Part shown: positions 23,393 to 36,362 of the stretch, in pieces
Layout: every line of letters begins with the position of its first letter
How positions within the stretch are numbered: position 1 is the stretch's first letter
From: Corylus avellana
Lineage: Eukaryota; Streptophyta; Magnoliopsida; Fagales; Betulaceae
Assembly: GCF_901000735.1 (NCBI RefSeq)
Contig: NC_081541.1
Coordinates: forward strand, 8,485,055 to 8,549,054
Direction of reading: 5' to 3'
DNA: 64,000 nucleotides
Notes under the pieces: generated by a model
The model's input: the letters and a program-made list of their open reading frames with translations, nothing else
Database searches by the model: none
Told to the model about the DNA's origin: nothing
Program-made: the position numbers and the translations under genes

Positions 23393-26300
23393 CTAAGATG
23401 AAGAAGCTTTTTTATGTAATGCTACCAAGGAAGCATAAATTCCATCCTTGATATTGATTAAAGTTTGATGCTTTCCTTTCTCTGCTATGACTCCATCTTT
23501 GACCACGGCGATTAAATCGGCTCCCATGATTGTTGACAAACGGTGAGCCACTATCACCGTGGTCCGGTCAACCATAACCCGATCCAATGCGTCTTGAACC
23601 ACTCGTTCTGACTCCGCGTCAAGAGCACTGGTGGCTTCATCTAGTAATAACATTTTGGGAGCCTTCACTGTGGCTCTTGCTATTGCCACTCTTTGCTTTT
23701 GGCCCCCAGACAATTGGACCCCTCTCTCACCTACTGTTGTGTCATATCCCTGCATGAAATCACCATGAAACATGCAGTTGATAAAACAAAAGTCTTTTCT
23801 CAGTGATGCAACCTGATTAATCATAATTTTGTTTACCTGCTGCAAACTGCTAATAAACTTGTGGGCATTTGCCAATTCAGCTGCAGCTAAAATTTCTGCT
23901 TCTGTTGCATTTCCCTCCTTTCCATAGGCAATGTTGGCTCGGATAGTGTCATTAAATAACACAGGCTCCTGGCTCACCAAACCCATTTGTTGCCTTAACC
24001 ACTTCAGCTGTAGCTTTTGGATTTCAATTCCATCCAGTGTAATGTGCCCTGCATCAGGATCATAAAACCTCTGCAGCAATGAGATCACAGTTGATTTTCC
24101 GCTTCCACTTTCGCCAACCAGAGCAACCGTCTGATTGATAATATATTTCAATTTGTTAGTTTATGGATATTGTTAAAGTTAGGCTAAGGTTTCGAAGCTT
24201 CTGTTTGGACATTGTTAAAAGTTACCTTGCCAGAATGAATAGCCAAGCAAAGGTCCCGGAATATTTGAATGCCAGGTCTAGTGGGATACCTAAAGCTGAC
24301 ATGGTGAAGCTCAATATCTCCCTTCACATTTTCTATTGTTGTCCCGGATGCATCACTAGAATCTATCTTTGATTTCCTGTCAAGAATTGCAAATAAAGAA
24401 GCAACAGAACTCTTTGCTTTACTTGCATCAGGGGTCAAGGAGCCTGACTGAGAAATTCCCACTGCTGTCATGGTGAGAGCAAAGAAAACCTGAAATTTAG
24501 GACACCGAATTTAGTTAGCAACTACTAAAACAAAATGGCTGACTTGGTGAACAATGCAGAAGAACTTACACGAAAAACATCAGGGAATGTTGTCTTGCCA
24601 TGCTCAACAAGTCGAGCCCCAGCATAAAAACTGCATGCATAGACAGAAAACAGCAAGAAGAATGATAGCCCAAAGCCTACTCCACTGATTAGCCCTTGCC
24701 TTATTCCAGCCTTAATAGGGCCTTCACATTTTTTATGGTACAATTCCATCACCTTCTCCTCAGCACAGAAAGAAGCAACTGTTCTTATACTCCCTACTGC
24801 ATCATTTGCAACTTGACTTGCTCCTTCGTACATTTTCTGTAACCATTTATGATGTCAGTATTGTTCAAAATTGGCTTATTTTGAAGCATATGTAGTTCAT
24901 TTGAGATTATTAAACCCTTTACTTTTTTAAGTGTTTGGGAGCCGTTCAGAAAGAATAAAAATCTTCTTTCCCTTCATTTGGAAATTAAATGTTTTTCATG
25001 CATTGGAGCTAGTTCTTTATGATTTATGAGATTTGGAGAAAACCTTTGCATCTGCACTGAATCCTCTCATGAACTTTATTTGGACATATCCATTTACTCC
25101 AATGAGAGGCAGCAAAACAAGGACTATCAAAGCCAGTTGCCAGTTTGCTGTGAAGGCAATAACCAAGCCAGCAATAGCAGTTGCAATATTTTGAACAAGC
25201 AAGGAAAGTGAATCTCCAACCAGACCTCTCACAGAAGTTGCATCTGTGGAGAGCCTTGCACCAAGTGCACCACTTGAGTGCTCAGCTTCATCAAACCAAC
25301 TTACTTCCATATAAACTACTTTCTCGAAGCACATTGACCGGATCCGCCTGATTAACTTACAACCGGCAACAGCAAATAAGTATGATCTTGATGGTTGAGC
25401 CAATAGAGATGCCACACCAAGCACAACAAAGATTAATGCCCAAAATTTTGAATCATTCTGCAGCTTATCTCTTGGCTCATAGAAAGTTTTGATTATACTG
25501 GAGATTAGTATCCCAAAAACAGGTAAAAGTACTCCATTGGCGGCTGCAGCTAGAGTGCCTAGAAGCAACACTGGGATCTCTGGCTTGTTGAGATAAGCCA
25601 GGTGGCGAAGTGAGACTTCTGGAGGCGGCTGGGTTGGTGCTGAAGCAGGAGCATTAGTTTCTGCAGTTTCATTTTCCAGCACACTTATTTTAGTGGGTAC
25701 ACCAAATGGGATTGAGAATGAGTGACGACTACTGTTTCCACTTCCAGATGATTCCCGACTTATCGATCGTAAGAAAGAAAACTGCTGACTTGAATTTCTT
25801 CCAGAATTCACAGTAAGTTCTGACCTGTCTTGATCATTTAAAGCATTTTGTTCTGAAACTGTGCTAATATCTTGCAATTGTATAAGCTGGCTATATGCTC
25901 CTTCAGGGTACTTAATTAGCTCAGAATGTGTACCTGATAAGTCAAATGGAATAAGAATGTGGTAATATGTTTCTCCCAAGAATGATGATATGCAGAAACT
26001 AATGCCTTAGCAATTTAGAAAAGAACAATAACAGCAAATGTGTACCTTTTTCAACAACTTTTCCTTGATGTATGACAGCAATTGTATCAGCATTCCTTAC
26101 TGTACTCAAGCGATGGGCAACAATAATGGTTGTTCTGTTGTTCATAATTCTGTCCAATGCCTCCTGCACAATTCTCTCAGATTCCGCATCAAGAGCGCTT
26201 GTGGCTTCATCTAGAAGTAGAATCCTTGGGTCTTTCAAAACTGCTCTGGCTATAGCAACTCTCTGCTTTTGGCCCCCTGATAACTGAGTTCCATGCTCAC

Positions 26301-29010
26301 CAACCATTGTGTCTAGTCCCTAAATGTATCAAAACACAAAACCTTAGATGCTGTGAAATGTAATGCAAGCATGCTCATCTTTGTATATAAAGAGGGAAAA
26401 AGAGCATAAAAATACAATCATGGATAATTCAAAATGGTTTTGTCAGGGTAGAAAGAGTATAAAATTCCATAAGGAAATGCAGAAAATAAATCATTCTAAA
26501 TAAAAGAGTAGATTAAAAGCTAAACCTGAGGCAGTTTATCTATGAATTTAGCAGCATTGGCCAGCTCAGCGGCTGCTCTTATCTCTTCAGTAGTTGCACC
26601 TGCCTTACCATATGCAATATTGTCTTTAATGCTAGAAGTAAACAGCACAGGTTCCTGGCTGACAAGGCCTATTTTCTGTCTGATCCATTTTAGTTGGAAT
26701 TCTTTGATATTAATTTTGTCAATAAGAACTTCACCAGCTTGGGGGTCATAAAATCTCTCAATCAAACTGAGAACTGTTGATTTCCCACTTCCACTCTGTC
26801 CAACCAAAGCAGCAGTTGTACCACTAGGAATTGAAAGAGAAAATCCACTGAATATTTGTTCTTCAGGTCTTGCAGGATAACTAAAATAAACATCCCACAG
26901 CTCTATATCTCCACGAATATCATTTAATTCCCGTCCATTAGAGTCGTAAGCATCTATCTTTGGCTTCCTGTTAATCGTCTCAAACATCTTAAAGGCTGCA
27001 GCTTGTCCAGCAGCAAAAACGCTCATGCATGGCGATGCCTGCCCAAGAGACCTGGAAATGAAATTTATTCAAATGAAATGTAAAACTTCTAATCATTTTG
27101 GAACGATCACACAACACGTATAATATGCGCGAGTTATGCTACCCTTTACACTAAATTTTTACACCGGTTGATGTGGCGTGTTATAAGTGGCTTATGGTGT
27201 CAGCTACTTAAAAAAAAAAAAAAAGTATTAGCCAATTAAAATATACTACATCAACCAGTATGGAGCTAGTGTGAAAATCTAGTTCAAAGAGTAGTATTAC
27301 TCAATATGTGCATATGAGTAACTTACAAGGAGCCAGTTAGAACGGCAAATATGACATTAATGACATCTCCTCCCGTATATCCTTTGTGAACTATCATTTT
27401 CCCTCCAAACCATATAGCCAGAGCATAACTGCAGAATACAATAAACATAACTGCACCAAGTCCCAACCCAGCAGCCAGTCCCTCTTGGACACCAGACTTG
27501 TAAGCTTTGGTTAAGGACTCATTGTATTTAGCTATAGCTTTCTTCTCCCCTGTATATGATGCAACCTGTGTGGGGGATGGTGTTAAATTGTGAATTAAAT
27601 GATTAAATTTACACTTTTCTATCAGCTTAAGCTTTTGAGATAGCATCAGAATAAAGGTTCTCGGTTGAAATCTTGTGAGCTTTTGGTATAATTAGTAATT
27701 CAACAAATGGTTATCATGGATATTTATTCTATAATAAAGGAAAAGGAATTTCCAAGGTTCCTGATGCCAAGTATGCTTATTGCTTACAGTTCTGATAGAA
27801 CCAATAGTCTGCTCTACTACAGTAGCTGCCACTGAATAAGCATCTTGCCCACGGGAAGCCAGCTTTCCTATCATGATGCTCATGACAGCACCAGAGATGG
27901 CAAGAGGTGGAATAGCAGATAGCATGACCAGGCCAAGAAGCCATCCCTTCACGAATGCTACAACAAAGCCTCCTACAAATGTTGCTACCAACTGTATGAA
28001 CTTCCCAACCTGCAGATTACAAGATAACTAAAAGCATGAAGAAGAGAGCATCTTAATTAATCTCCAATTTAAGATGCCTGGAGGAATTTGTAATGGTTTA
28101 AGCCGTCGGCGGTTGCTTCGTTACCTTCTCACCCAGTGCATCTTGAATAAGAACAGTGTCTCCTGACATCCTCCCAACTATTTCCCCAGATTTTGTTTCC
28201 TTGTCAAAAAAGCCAATATCTTGCCTCAAAATAGCTTTTAAGTACAAACTTCTAATTCGTGCAGCCTGTCTCTCCCCAGTGACCATCCAACAAGCCATCT
28301 CTGGATTACAGCAAACATGAGTAATTGGGTATCTCAGGTTCCAAATAATCAAACTATTATATATATGGTATGTGTTATCTCAGCGAGAAGGCTTATGTAC
28401 TTACGAAGAAATGATGCCGTACCGGATCCCATAGCCAAGTACAGAAATTTTAGGGACATCTGAGAATTAAAATGATCAAGTTATCACTGATTACAGCAAA
28501 ATTGCTGGGATAAAACATACCATTGTATTGAATTAAGCATTTATGATAAAACAAACACAAAGTTAGCTAAAGACAATGCATATATATTAGACAGAAAACA
28601 GAGAAACGAGTAGAATTTTGTTCTTCTCCATGTTGCATATATATATGATCAAGGTTTTTGTTGTAAAATACCTTGGAAACCTCATGAATTACATCTTTGG
28701 TATTGGTAGTTCTTCCGAAAGAATCAACCAAATCACCAAAGATTATGGTCATGAAAGGCATAGAGATTCCACTTCCAACAGCAGCAACTGCGCCAACAGA
28801 CATTAATAGATAATCCAGGGAGTCAGCAAAGGAGAAAAGCTTGTAATATGGCACTGTGTTAGTGGTTTTCTCTTTCCCTTTGGTCTTGTTTGAATCTTTC
28901 CTTTTCTCTCTACTTTCTGAGTTTTTTCCTGAATCTACCATTGCATGGCTTGTCAATGTTGCGGCCTGCTCTGTGATCATATCTCCATGGGCAGTATTTT
29001 CCTCTGCCAT
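23393..29010 (-). CDS. ABC transporter B family full-size P-glycoprotein, ABCB4/ABCB21/ABCB11-like
   Basis: Twelve coding exons on the minus strand: 29010-28672, 28459-28405, 28300-28125, 28009-27788, 27565-27327, 27051-26526, 26319-26046, 25933-25044, 24836-24570, 24489-24226, 24130-23837, 23749-23393 (TAG). All joins are in frame, giving 1300 aa. Layout: hydrophilic N-terminus, TMD1 (from [14 protein letters not shown]), NBD1 with Walker [10 protein letters not shown] (about 428), LSGGQ (about 532) and [11 protein letters not shown], a Ser-rich linker ([19 protein letters not shown]), TMD2, and NBD2 with GESGSGKST (about 1090), LSGGQ (about 1195) and [11 protein letters not shown]. Both nucleotide sites look complete. 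The closest relatives are Arabidopsis ABCB4, 11, 12 and 21, several of which carry auxin across the plasma membrane; the substrate here is inferred. ATG 29010 was chosen because the upstream in-frame codons lack an ATG. An AG acceptor near 29093 suggests a 5' leader intron. Confidence 0.95.
27131..27302. mobile_element. Short MITE inside an ABCB intron
   Basis: The inverted ends gagttatgctaccctttaca and (reverse complement of the right end) gagtaatactactctttgaa pair over most of their length, as do the inner segments (gttgatgtgg / ctacatcaac). It lies in the intron between the exons 27565-27327 and 27051-26526. Confidence 0.7.
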
Positions 29011-29404
29011 GTTGCCTGCAGGCTGCAGCAATACTTCTTTTCCTATAGCTTGCTGTAATCACCTCGAACAACTTGGATTATAGGACCAGAGCTGCAAGAC
29101 AAACAATATCAGTCGTTTAAATTGGCAATAAGTGATGTGAAACAAGATCAAAGAACAAGTTTATGGCTTTGTCTCTATTTGGGTGTCAAAGTAGATGCAC
29201 ATTAACTGATAAAGATGCAAATTTTCTTTCCTATTCATTCGTTGGTTCTCAAAACCAACATGTTTTGAGGCAGTAGACAACATGAAATCAGCATATAAGT
29301 AAGAACATTGATTAGTCTCAATGAATTCTGTAGGAGATCATTTCAACACAATCACTAACCAAATTAAACAGAAATGGATAAAAGAAAGAATGGAAAAGTT
29401 CTCA

Positions 29405-29436
29405 CAGAGACAGAGAGAAAGAGAGAGAGAGAGAGA
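29405..29436. repeat. GA-rich simple repeat in the ABCB upstream region
   Basis: An imperfect run of ga and gaga units, possibly within the 5' leader intron of the ABCB gene. Confidence 0.8.
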
Positions 29437-29915
29437 AGAGAAGCATCTTTAAGGTTCATTTTGTGGAATAAGGGGAAGGTACAAAAGGTGGTACAAAGAC
29501 ACAATAATGGGGAGAAAAAGAAGGACCATACTAAAGAAATGAAAGGCAAACAAACAAACAAACCTCTTGGTTACCCAATGCTGTTTCTAGAACAAGAGAA
29601 AAGAAATGTTGAAAACAGTCCTTAAGAAACCCTCATGAGGAAGAGAAGAAACTATTCCCGCCTTTACAAAAGATGGCATGAACAGGAGAGCAATGCAACA
29701 AAGAAACGGTATTAAAGAACATAACCCCAAGTTGCCAACTAATGTAAACCAATGCCACTTCTTTAATCATGATACAGAAAGAAGAAAAGAACATAACTTG
29801 TACAAGCATAGGATTCCAAGAAACACTAAAACCCAAATGATCAAGAAGAGAGAAAGAGTTGTGTAATCAGGGAATTACCCCTGTTTAGATAATAGATACA
29901 CCCGAGCCACCCTTT

Positions 29916-29923
29916 CTTTATAA
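29916..29923 (-). promoter_or_regulatory. Candidate TATA box of the ABCB gene
   Basis: On the minus strand the motif reads TTATAAAG in an otherwise mixed context, about 900 bp upstream of the ATG. With the likely leader intron (acceptor near 29093) the transcription start would fall near 29885-29890. This is inferred from position; transcript data would settle it. Confidence 0.35.
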
Positions 29924-30145
29924 GCTACAATATCGAAAACCTCATCATCTTTTTGAGTAGTTTTGAACTCTTGCGAAATTTTGGCAGTGGAATACTATCT
30001 ACCTTCCTGTCCTGTTTGAAATTGCAACCACCCTCTTCTGGTCCACTAGTAGTGGCCAACTGTTTCAAGAACCCTGCCCCACCATCATTACGTTGCTTGG
30101 GGATTGATACTGCAACAGAGAAACCTCTGTTCTTTCGTTCCATAT

Positions 30146-30330
30146 GTTAGAATATAAATCAAATGAATAAATTCTTCCGTACCTATTTGCTTAAGTTGTT
30201 GAGATAAGTGGTGGTTTAACATAACGTTGAAGCAAAAATCCTAAGTTTGAACTCTGTCTCTCTCGTTCAACTCCTATCTCAATTAAATATTCCACGCCAA
30301 TCGAGAATATATAGACTTACCTCACCTGGG
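30146..30330 (+). repeat. LTR-type fragment of the TGTTAGAATATT family
   Basis: Starts atgttagaatataaatcaaa and continues with aagttgttgagataagtggt and ggtttaacataacg, followed by tttgaactctgtctctctcg. Layout and wording match the pieces at 11507-11660 and 63106-63390. Confidence 0.55.
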
Positions 30331-30334
30331 TGCC

Positions 30335-30374
30335 CCTGCGCTCGCGCGCGCGCGCACACATATATATATATATG
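30335..30374. repeat. Compound GC/CA/TA microsatellite
   Basis: Alternating purine-pyrimidine run: gcgcgcgcgcgcg followed by cacaca and then a TA run. Such runs can adopt Z-DNA. Confidence 0.85.
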
Positions 30375-30379
30375 AGCCA

Positions 30380-32330
30380 AGAAGGCTAGAACATGATATT
30401 CAACAGTAGCCTATTATTTTACCATTCTCCTGTCTACTTTAATACTTGGATCAAACTACTCCAACTTACTTAACACTAATTAACATTGCTGAAGCAACTT
30501 AATGGACTTCCAAGACGATTTGTGACCCTTTCCATTTGTCTTCAGTTGAAACTACGTACCTTTAACTTCTCTCACAATATTGAAAGTTCTTTCTTTCTTT
30601 CTTTTCTTTTTGATTTTGTCATCTCTCATGCAACCTTCCATTGATTTTAAATGTTGTGGGACAACAAATATGATCAAATTAACACTACTGTTCAAGCATC
30701 ATGGCTATCCTATTCCATCAATCACTTTACCCAAAACCCATGAGCTGGATGGCCTTGGTTCTTCACAAAACATTTGGGCGGCACGATATTTGCTGTTAGA
30801 ATCTGCTTTTTTTTTTGTTTTCTTGTTGTTTTTTTTCACTTTAACATGGACGGTCTTGTATAGATAAAAGGAGACAATTATTTGTGATTTTGATATTATC
30901 AACTATAAAATGGTTGGGGCCCAGTTTGAAGCCAAATAAAGTTTCAACTTTGATTTATGATTAACAAACTCCATGGGATCTGACATAACTATGCAGCAAT
31001 TCGTTGCATAAACAAGCTAGCAGATTTTTTGTTTGTATTAATGGAACTCATGATTCCATATGGTCCACCTTTTGACTTGTACGAATTAACTAGGGAAAGG
31101 TCTAATGTAATATTGCCCAATTCACTGCATCAGAAAATAGTCTCATACAGTTTCCATAGCTTTTCTGCAACATTTGTGGTGCTGATAGAAGCATGGCTTA
31201 CTATAAAAAAAGTATCTAAAAAGCTTTACTTGTTAGGTCCTGGTGGATTGACAAGCTTAATGATATTTTCGTAAAGCTTAATTAACCATTAATAGGACAT
31301 ACAGAGGTAGAGAGAAAAGAGAGCATGCTTGACAGGGAAATAATTGGGAAACCCAATTTGCTTTTCTGCCAGACTTTCTTTGACTTTTCTTTTTTAAAGT
31401 TAAAAATAATTATTTAGTATTAATTAAATGATTAAATTTAATTATTCCTATTAGCTTTAGTTGAGGTGTAATAATGTCACTGTGTTCACTTAGACGGCTT
31501 TTAAAACATGCTTTGTGGGGTGCGATTTCAAATGCCATAAAAGCATTTGGCTTTCATCACTAGATACTAATTGGTTTTTAGATAAGATGGTCAAAAGCTT
31601 GATTCAACAGCTTTAATTTTTAGAATAAGTCGTGATTTAATATGATATTACGACCTACTTTTGTTAATGCTTTTTAGAGGTTTTTTGTTTGAAAAAAAAC
31701 GTTCCAATGCGACATAAAGATAAAAGCACGTAATTTTGAATGTTTTATATTTTGGGGCATTTGTTAATATTTTTGTTTTGAAAAGAGAAAGCAAAAGGAA
31801 AAAATAAAAAGTGTTATCAAACAAAGCCCTTAAATTCGAACCCCACCTTTTCTTTTCTTTTTTTAAATTTTTGTTAATATTAAAATAATATCAATAAGCC
31901 ACATGGGAAATGTACCGTGTTTTGAAATGCATTGACGTGGATCACTATTGATTTTATGGACATAACAGAAACTATTAATTTTATGGGCAAAACAAAGCCG
32001 AAAAATATCATCTCCTTTTATTGAATGTATACAGATACCGCCAATAATACCCTCTAAAACCGAAGTCACTATTTGATAATAGGCCTTACCAAACGATGAA
32101 CTCCATATATATATATATATACATCATGTGTAACATGCATGGGAAAATCTTGATGCATGTATGTTGGTTAAGTACTATTGGATGTTAGGTTGTGTGATAT
32201 CATGTGTCAAAATCGATGTGTTTTCTGAAAAACATGTCCATAAAGTGAGCATAATTGATGAAAAATGAAACTTATTCTTAATGATGAAGTCACCTAAAAA
32301 GTGCAAAAAACATGTCCAGCCATGACAGCT
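30380..32330. other. Intergenic DNA with no supported gene
   Basis: AT-rich. Pieces of the TGTTAGAATATT-type LTR appear at about 31409-31470 and 31610-31651, as if one copy had been split by a later insertion. No coding evidence. Confidence 0.5.
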
Positions 32331-32356
32331 AGCTCTGCATGCTGGTGCCTTCATGC

Positions 32357-32394
<38 letters not shown>
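32357..32394. repeat. Compound TA/GA microsatellite
   Basis: A TA run followed directly by a GA run; the same compound layout occurs at 40337-40397. Confidence 0.9.
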
Positions 32395-33004
32395 TTAATG
32401 GAAACTTGATGCTTGGGGCATGTCTGTACATGTACATATACAAATCGCAGAGAACCATAGACGTACGAAAAACACACACACAACAGATTCATTACCCGAA
32501 AACAAGAAGGGACAGATTCTGACCATGAGATGTCCTCTGACATGTGTTTGAAATATGCTCGCAACACATGTCTCGACTTCACAACCACCCTGTAAAATGG
32601 TGTTCAGTACTTGTCCTTTTCCTCGGATTTATGTCCAAGAATGTTTTGACTTCCAACCCACGCTACTGTTTCTGATAATTAACGTAAGTCGTTGGACCCT
32701 TTCTCCTGGATTTTAGCTGGGCCGATTGAGCCAGGTGTTTTCAATGCATGGGCTTGAGCAACATTGAAAATGAGGTTTACTACTGGGCTCAATTATTGTT
32801 TCATTTTCAGCTACAATGAAGCCATTTCTCTCTAATTCCCTTTGCATTGCATAGAAGAAGAAAAAAAGGGATTGTGTCCCACATGGCTAAGTAGAAGAAT
32901 GTGTTTTGATCCTCTTCCCGTCACAATTACCAGATGAGGTACTTTTGTGGGTTCGAACCATTCTCTTATATTTAGCTCCGATAAAATCATTTCTCTTTCA
33001 ATCG

Positions 33005-33096
33005 CAATTAGTACCTCGATATGTGGTCCTACTTTTAAATAATTCTCTCACAATTAGTACCTTGATCTATGGTCGCACTTTTAAATAATTCTCTCA
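33005..33096 (+). repeat. 46-bp tandem duplication
   Basis: Two adjacent units starting caattagtacct and ending aattctctca (33005-33050, 33051-33096) with about four differences. Confidence 0.8.
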
Positions 33097-33710
33097 TATT
33101 CAACTCCGATTATAATTTGCATTCGATCAAAAGAAAACACATCAACTAAAGTACTAATTTGTTAGGACATTTTTTGGTCTAATAGTTCCCTATTTGTGTG
33201 ATCTGCACATTCTTTATGTTCTTCGAGGTGCCCTCGATCTTCCATCATCACGTTCTTGCAAGACAATAACCAATTAAGAGAACTCGCCAACGGGTCTCAC
33301 TCTGATGCCTAAATTAATTCCTTTTAGAAAATCTCAATCTACTTTCCTTTGTCAATCCTAGCCTTCAACGTGCCTATCCACCATCTTCTTTGGCCTTCCA
33401 GCTTTCAGTCGCAAGTCATCGCTCCTTCGTCTGACGTCCACACGCCAATCAGTGGCCTCCTTTGGCCATCCACTATCTCACCCCTGTCGACGCTGCTGTG
33501 TTTTGCCACTTTCTGTTACTGTTGTTGTTGTTATTTTTTATTTATGTTATTGTTATCTTGTTTGGGCTTTTTACTTTAGCCTCCTTGCTTTTGTGTAGTT
33601 GTTTTGTAAGGTGGGGACTTTTTTCTCTTGGCTTTGATATAGCTTCCTTTGATACTAGTTCAGTAGTTCTATTTTTGTGCTCCTTGCGAGGGTTCGTATA
33701 GGTCTGCACA

Positions 33711-34125
33711 GCCGGTGGCGAATCTAAGAATTCATATTAGGAGGGGCATAACTAAAATAATAATTTTTTAAAATTTTTTTGGAGGGGTGGGAGAAGGAGG
33801 AGTAGGGGTTAGGGTCAATAAAACTAAAAAAATTACTCTTAAAAAAAAATTCAAAATTTTTTGGAGGGGGGGCAACCCTGCCCGCCCCCCCCCCTTTGTA
33901 GCTTCAAGTCCTTTGCTTTGCCTCTGCTAGCAGGCCTGAGTGGCCGCTCTTATCATTTATTTGACTAATTCTCTAGTTACTTTGTTACTTTTTTCTACAC
34001 TATAGAGGATGTTGTTTGGGTTACCATTTTTATGTTTTACTATGTTGTAATTTTCCTTTTTTGGTCCGCCATATTGAATAGAATACAAAATACAAAAAAA
34101 AAGAAAAAAAGAAAAAAAAAAAAGA
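33711..34125. repeat. Unclassified repeat-like stretch ending in an A-rich tail
   Basis: The part from about 33711 to 33930 begins ccggtggcgaatctaagaat and ends near tttgcctctgctagc, wording often seen at plant transposon ends. The following stretch runs into a long A-rich tail (34085-34125), as in retroposed sequence. I could not find target duplications, so the class is open. Confidence 0.3.
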
Positions 34126-34167
34126 GGTACACGTGAATTCTCAACATTGCAACCTAGAAAAATTGAA

Positions 34168-34401
34168 AAAAATGATCTTCTTCATTTCTTTAATTTAGTG
34201 CATTTTAAAGGGTAGTGTTGTTCAAAAATTTTAATAATGGTAATACATTAAAATTTTTGGACAACATTACCCTTTAAAATATACTAAACAAAGAAAATAG
34301 ATAAAAGTTTGAAATGGAGAGAATCTACTCCTTTCGAAATGCACTGAATGAAAAAAATGGCAGGAAATGATTTGTAAAGGAGAAGATTCTTTTTCCAGAA
34401 A
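34168..34401. mobile_element. MITE related to the hairpin element at 18728-18911
   Basis: Shares tttagtgcattttaaagggt and its facing inverted copy (accctttaaaatatactaa) with the 18728-18911 element, and ends with gaagattctttttccag. Diverged and partly duplicated. Confidence 0.6.
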
Positions 34402-34719
34402 AATTACCGAGGGAAAGGAAGGTAAGAGCGTGTGCTGACCGGACCCTGACTCGGACAAAAAAGGGTAAAAAAAGAGTGGGAAGCAACAAAGGCGACAAAA
34501 GCATCCCTCTCATGATTGGAGTAAACGATTATCGACACAAAGATTCTCCCTTTTGAGTCCTTCGCTTTCAGTTTCGCGGTCACAGATTACTGCCCGTAAG
34601 ATATTTTTGACTTCGGACCCCAAGTTGAAGTCTTCTTCAGCTACTTGCTATGTTCAGAAACTCAAAAGAAGAACCGACAAACACGTCCACGCTAGAAACG
34701 GAGAGAGAGAGAGATAGAA

Positions 34720-36325
34720 ATGTATGCGCCAGAGGGTTTGGGCAAATTCGCAGTGTTCAGAGAGAACCCTTTATCTCTATCAATGGCCTCGACCAACTTT
34801 CTTAGAAACCCAGTTCTAATTAGACCACACACTTCTCATATCAGTCAGTGTAATACGCGTATGATATCCGGCAGAGTTCCAGTGCCGACTATGAGGACGT
34901 GTCGCTGCAGTATCGACGCCAAGCCCGTCGGAGGCGATGTGTTCTCTGTGACGTCGTCCGGCAAGAGCGACGTTGATTATCTGGGACAAAGCACCAAAGG
35001 GGATTTGAATCTCAAGTTGGAGCATCTTGAGGCTTTTGGTAAAAACTACATTTTTTTTTTGTCCTGTTGGTTTTTCTGTTCTGTTTTCTTTGTTTTCCTA
35101 TCATGTACGTAATGTATTTTTTGTTGCTCCATTGCAAGGCATTTTAAGTTTGGAAATTTATCTGTCTTCTGCCAGTCAATTGGCTTCATTTTTGTGTCTC
35201 TAATTTTTGTAGGTGGCACGTATAAATAGCACTTTAAACTTGAACCAATTTTTGTTTCTTCTTAGTGGTTCTGTCATTGGCTCAATGCACTTGGAAACAC
35301 CAGCCTAGCCAAATTCCTTGCATACCCTGGATAATTTCCACCTTTTGGTTTCTTGTTCTACCTTCATCTTTTTCTTGAATGCCCAACATGCTACCAAAAG
35401 CAAGCATGACTTGTTGTTTCACAGTTAAATTTACCTTCTAAACGCTGCCAATCATATGAGGTGGTGATGATATCTAAATCATTTGTACAACTTTTACCAA
35501 CCATGTGCTTTTTGGCCTTCACATGTAGGAATTGATGGCCAGGAAACCTTAGAAGGTCCCATTGAGGAAGTAGCCAGGGTGGAGGCTCAAGAAGCTGAGG
35601 ATTTGCTTACAGACTTGGGTATCCCGGTGCAGTGAACCAATTCCTTAACTACGTTTGGTTCCTATAATTGTATAAATATTTTCTTTTTGTTCGGCTAAGT
35701 AAAAGGGGTGTTTTCTCCCTTCCTGAGATCTTTGTTAACTAGTGACCTTGGTTAATGGGATTTGAATATTAATAAGGTATTTGCTACTAGTCTTCTATGT
35801 GCTTTTTCATATCTCATCGCGTAATCATCTTAAACTCTTTCTCAACTGTAATTATAAATTTGACATTACATCTTCACTTTCATTTCACATTTTTCTCTAT
35901 ATAATTCCTTGCTTTTCTATTTTGATACTACCCCTCGTACTTTTCAGGATATGAGATTGTGCTTGTTTTTCATTTTTCCTACATGAATTGGGCAATTGCA
36001 CTGAACTTTGAACTTTTGAAGTTGCTGGTGTCTACTAAATACTTGTTTCTTTTCCCCTTCGTTCTCCTCTTGTTCAGTTGAAACACTAGCGAAAACTGAA
36101 ATATTTAAATTTTTTGTACTGTTGATTAATTGGATTTTCTATTTCTTCCTCCTGCTCCTTTGCCAATTTCATGACTTTTCTTGTGAACATGCAGAGCCCT
36201 TATTCGTCAAGACATTCACCCCGTGGTATATTCTGCACTCGTACTTTGAATCTCCGATCAATTAGTGCCATTGGATATGACATGGACTACACCTTGATGC
36301 ACTATAATGTGATGGTATATATTCA

Positions 36326-36362
<37 letters not shown>

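Noticed and set aside
30340..30374. Telomere-like or origin signal.
   Set aside because: Only a compound dinucleotide repeat; no TTTAGGG units.
32175..32588. 137-codon minus-strand frame.
   Set aside because: Runs through the TA/GA microsatellite (SLSLSLYIYIYI), so the length is a repeat artefact.
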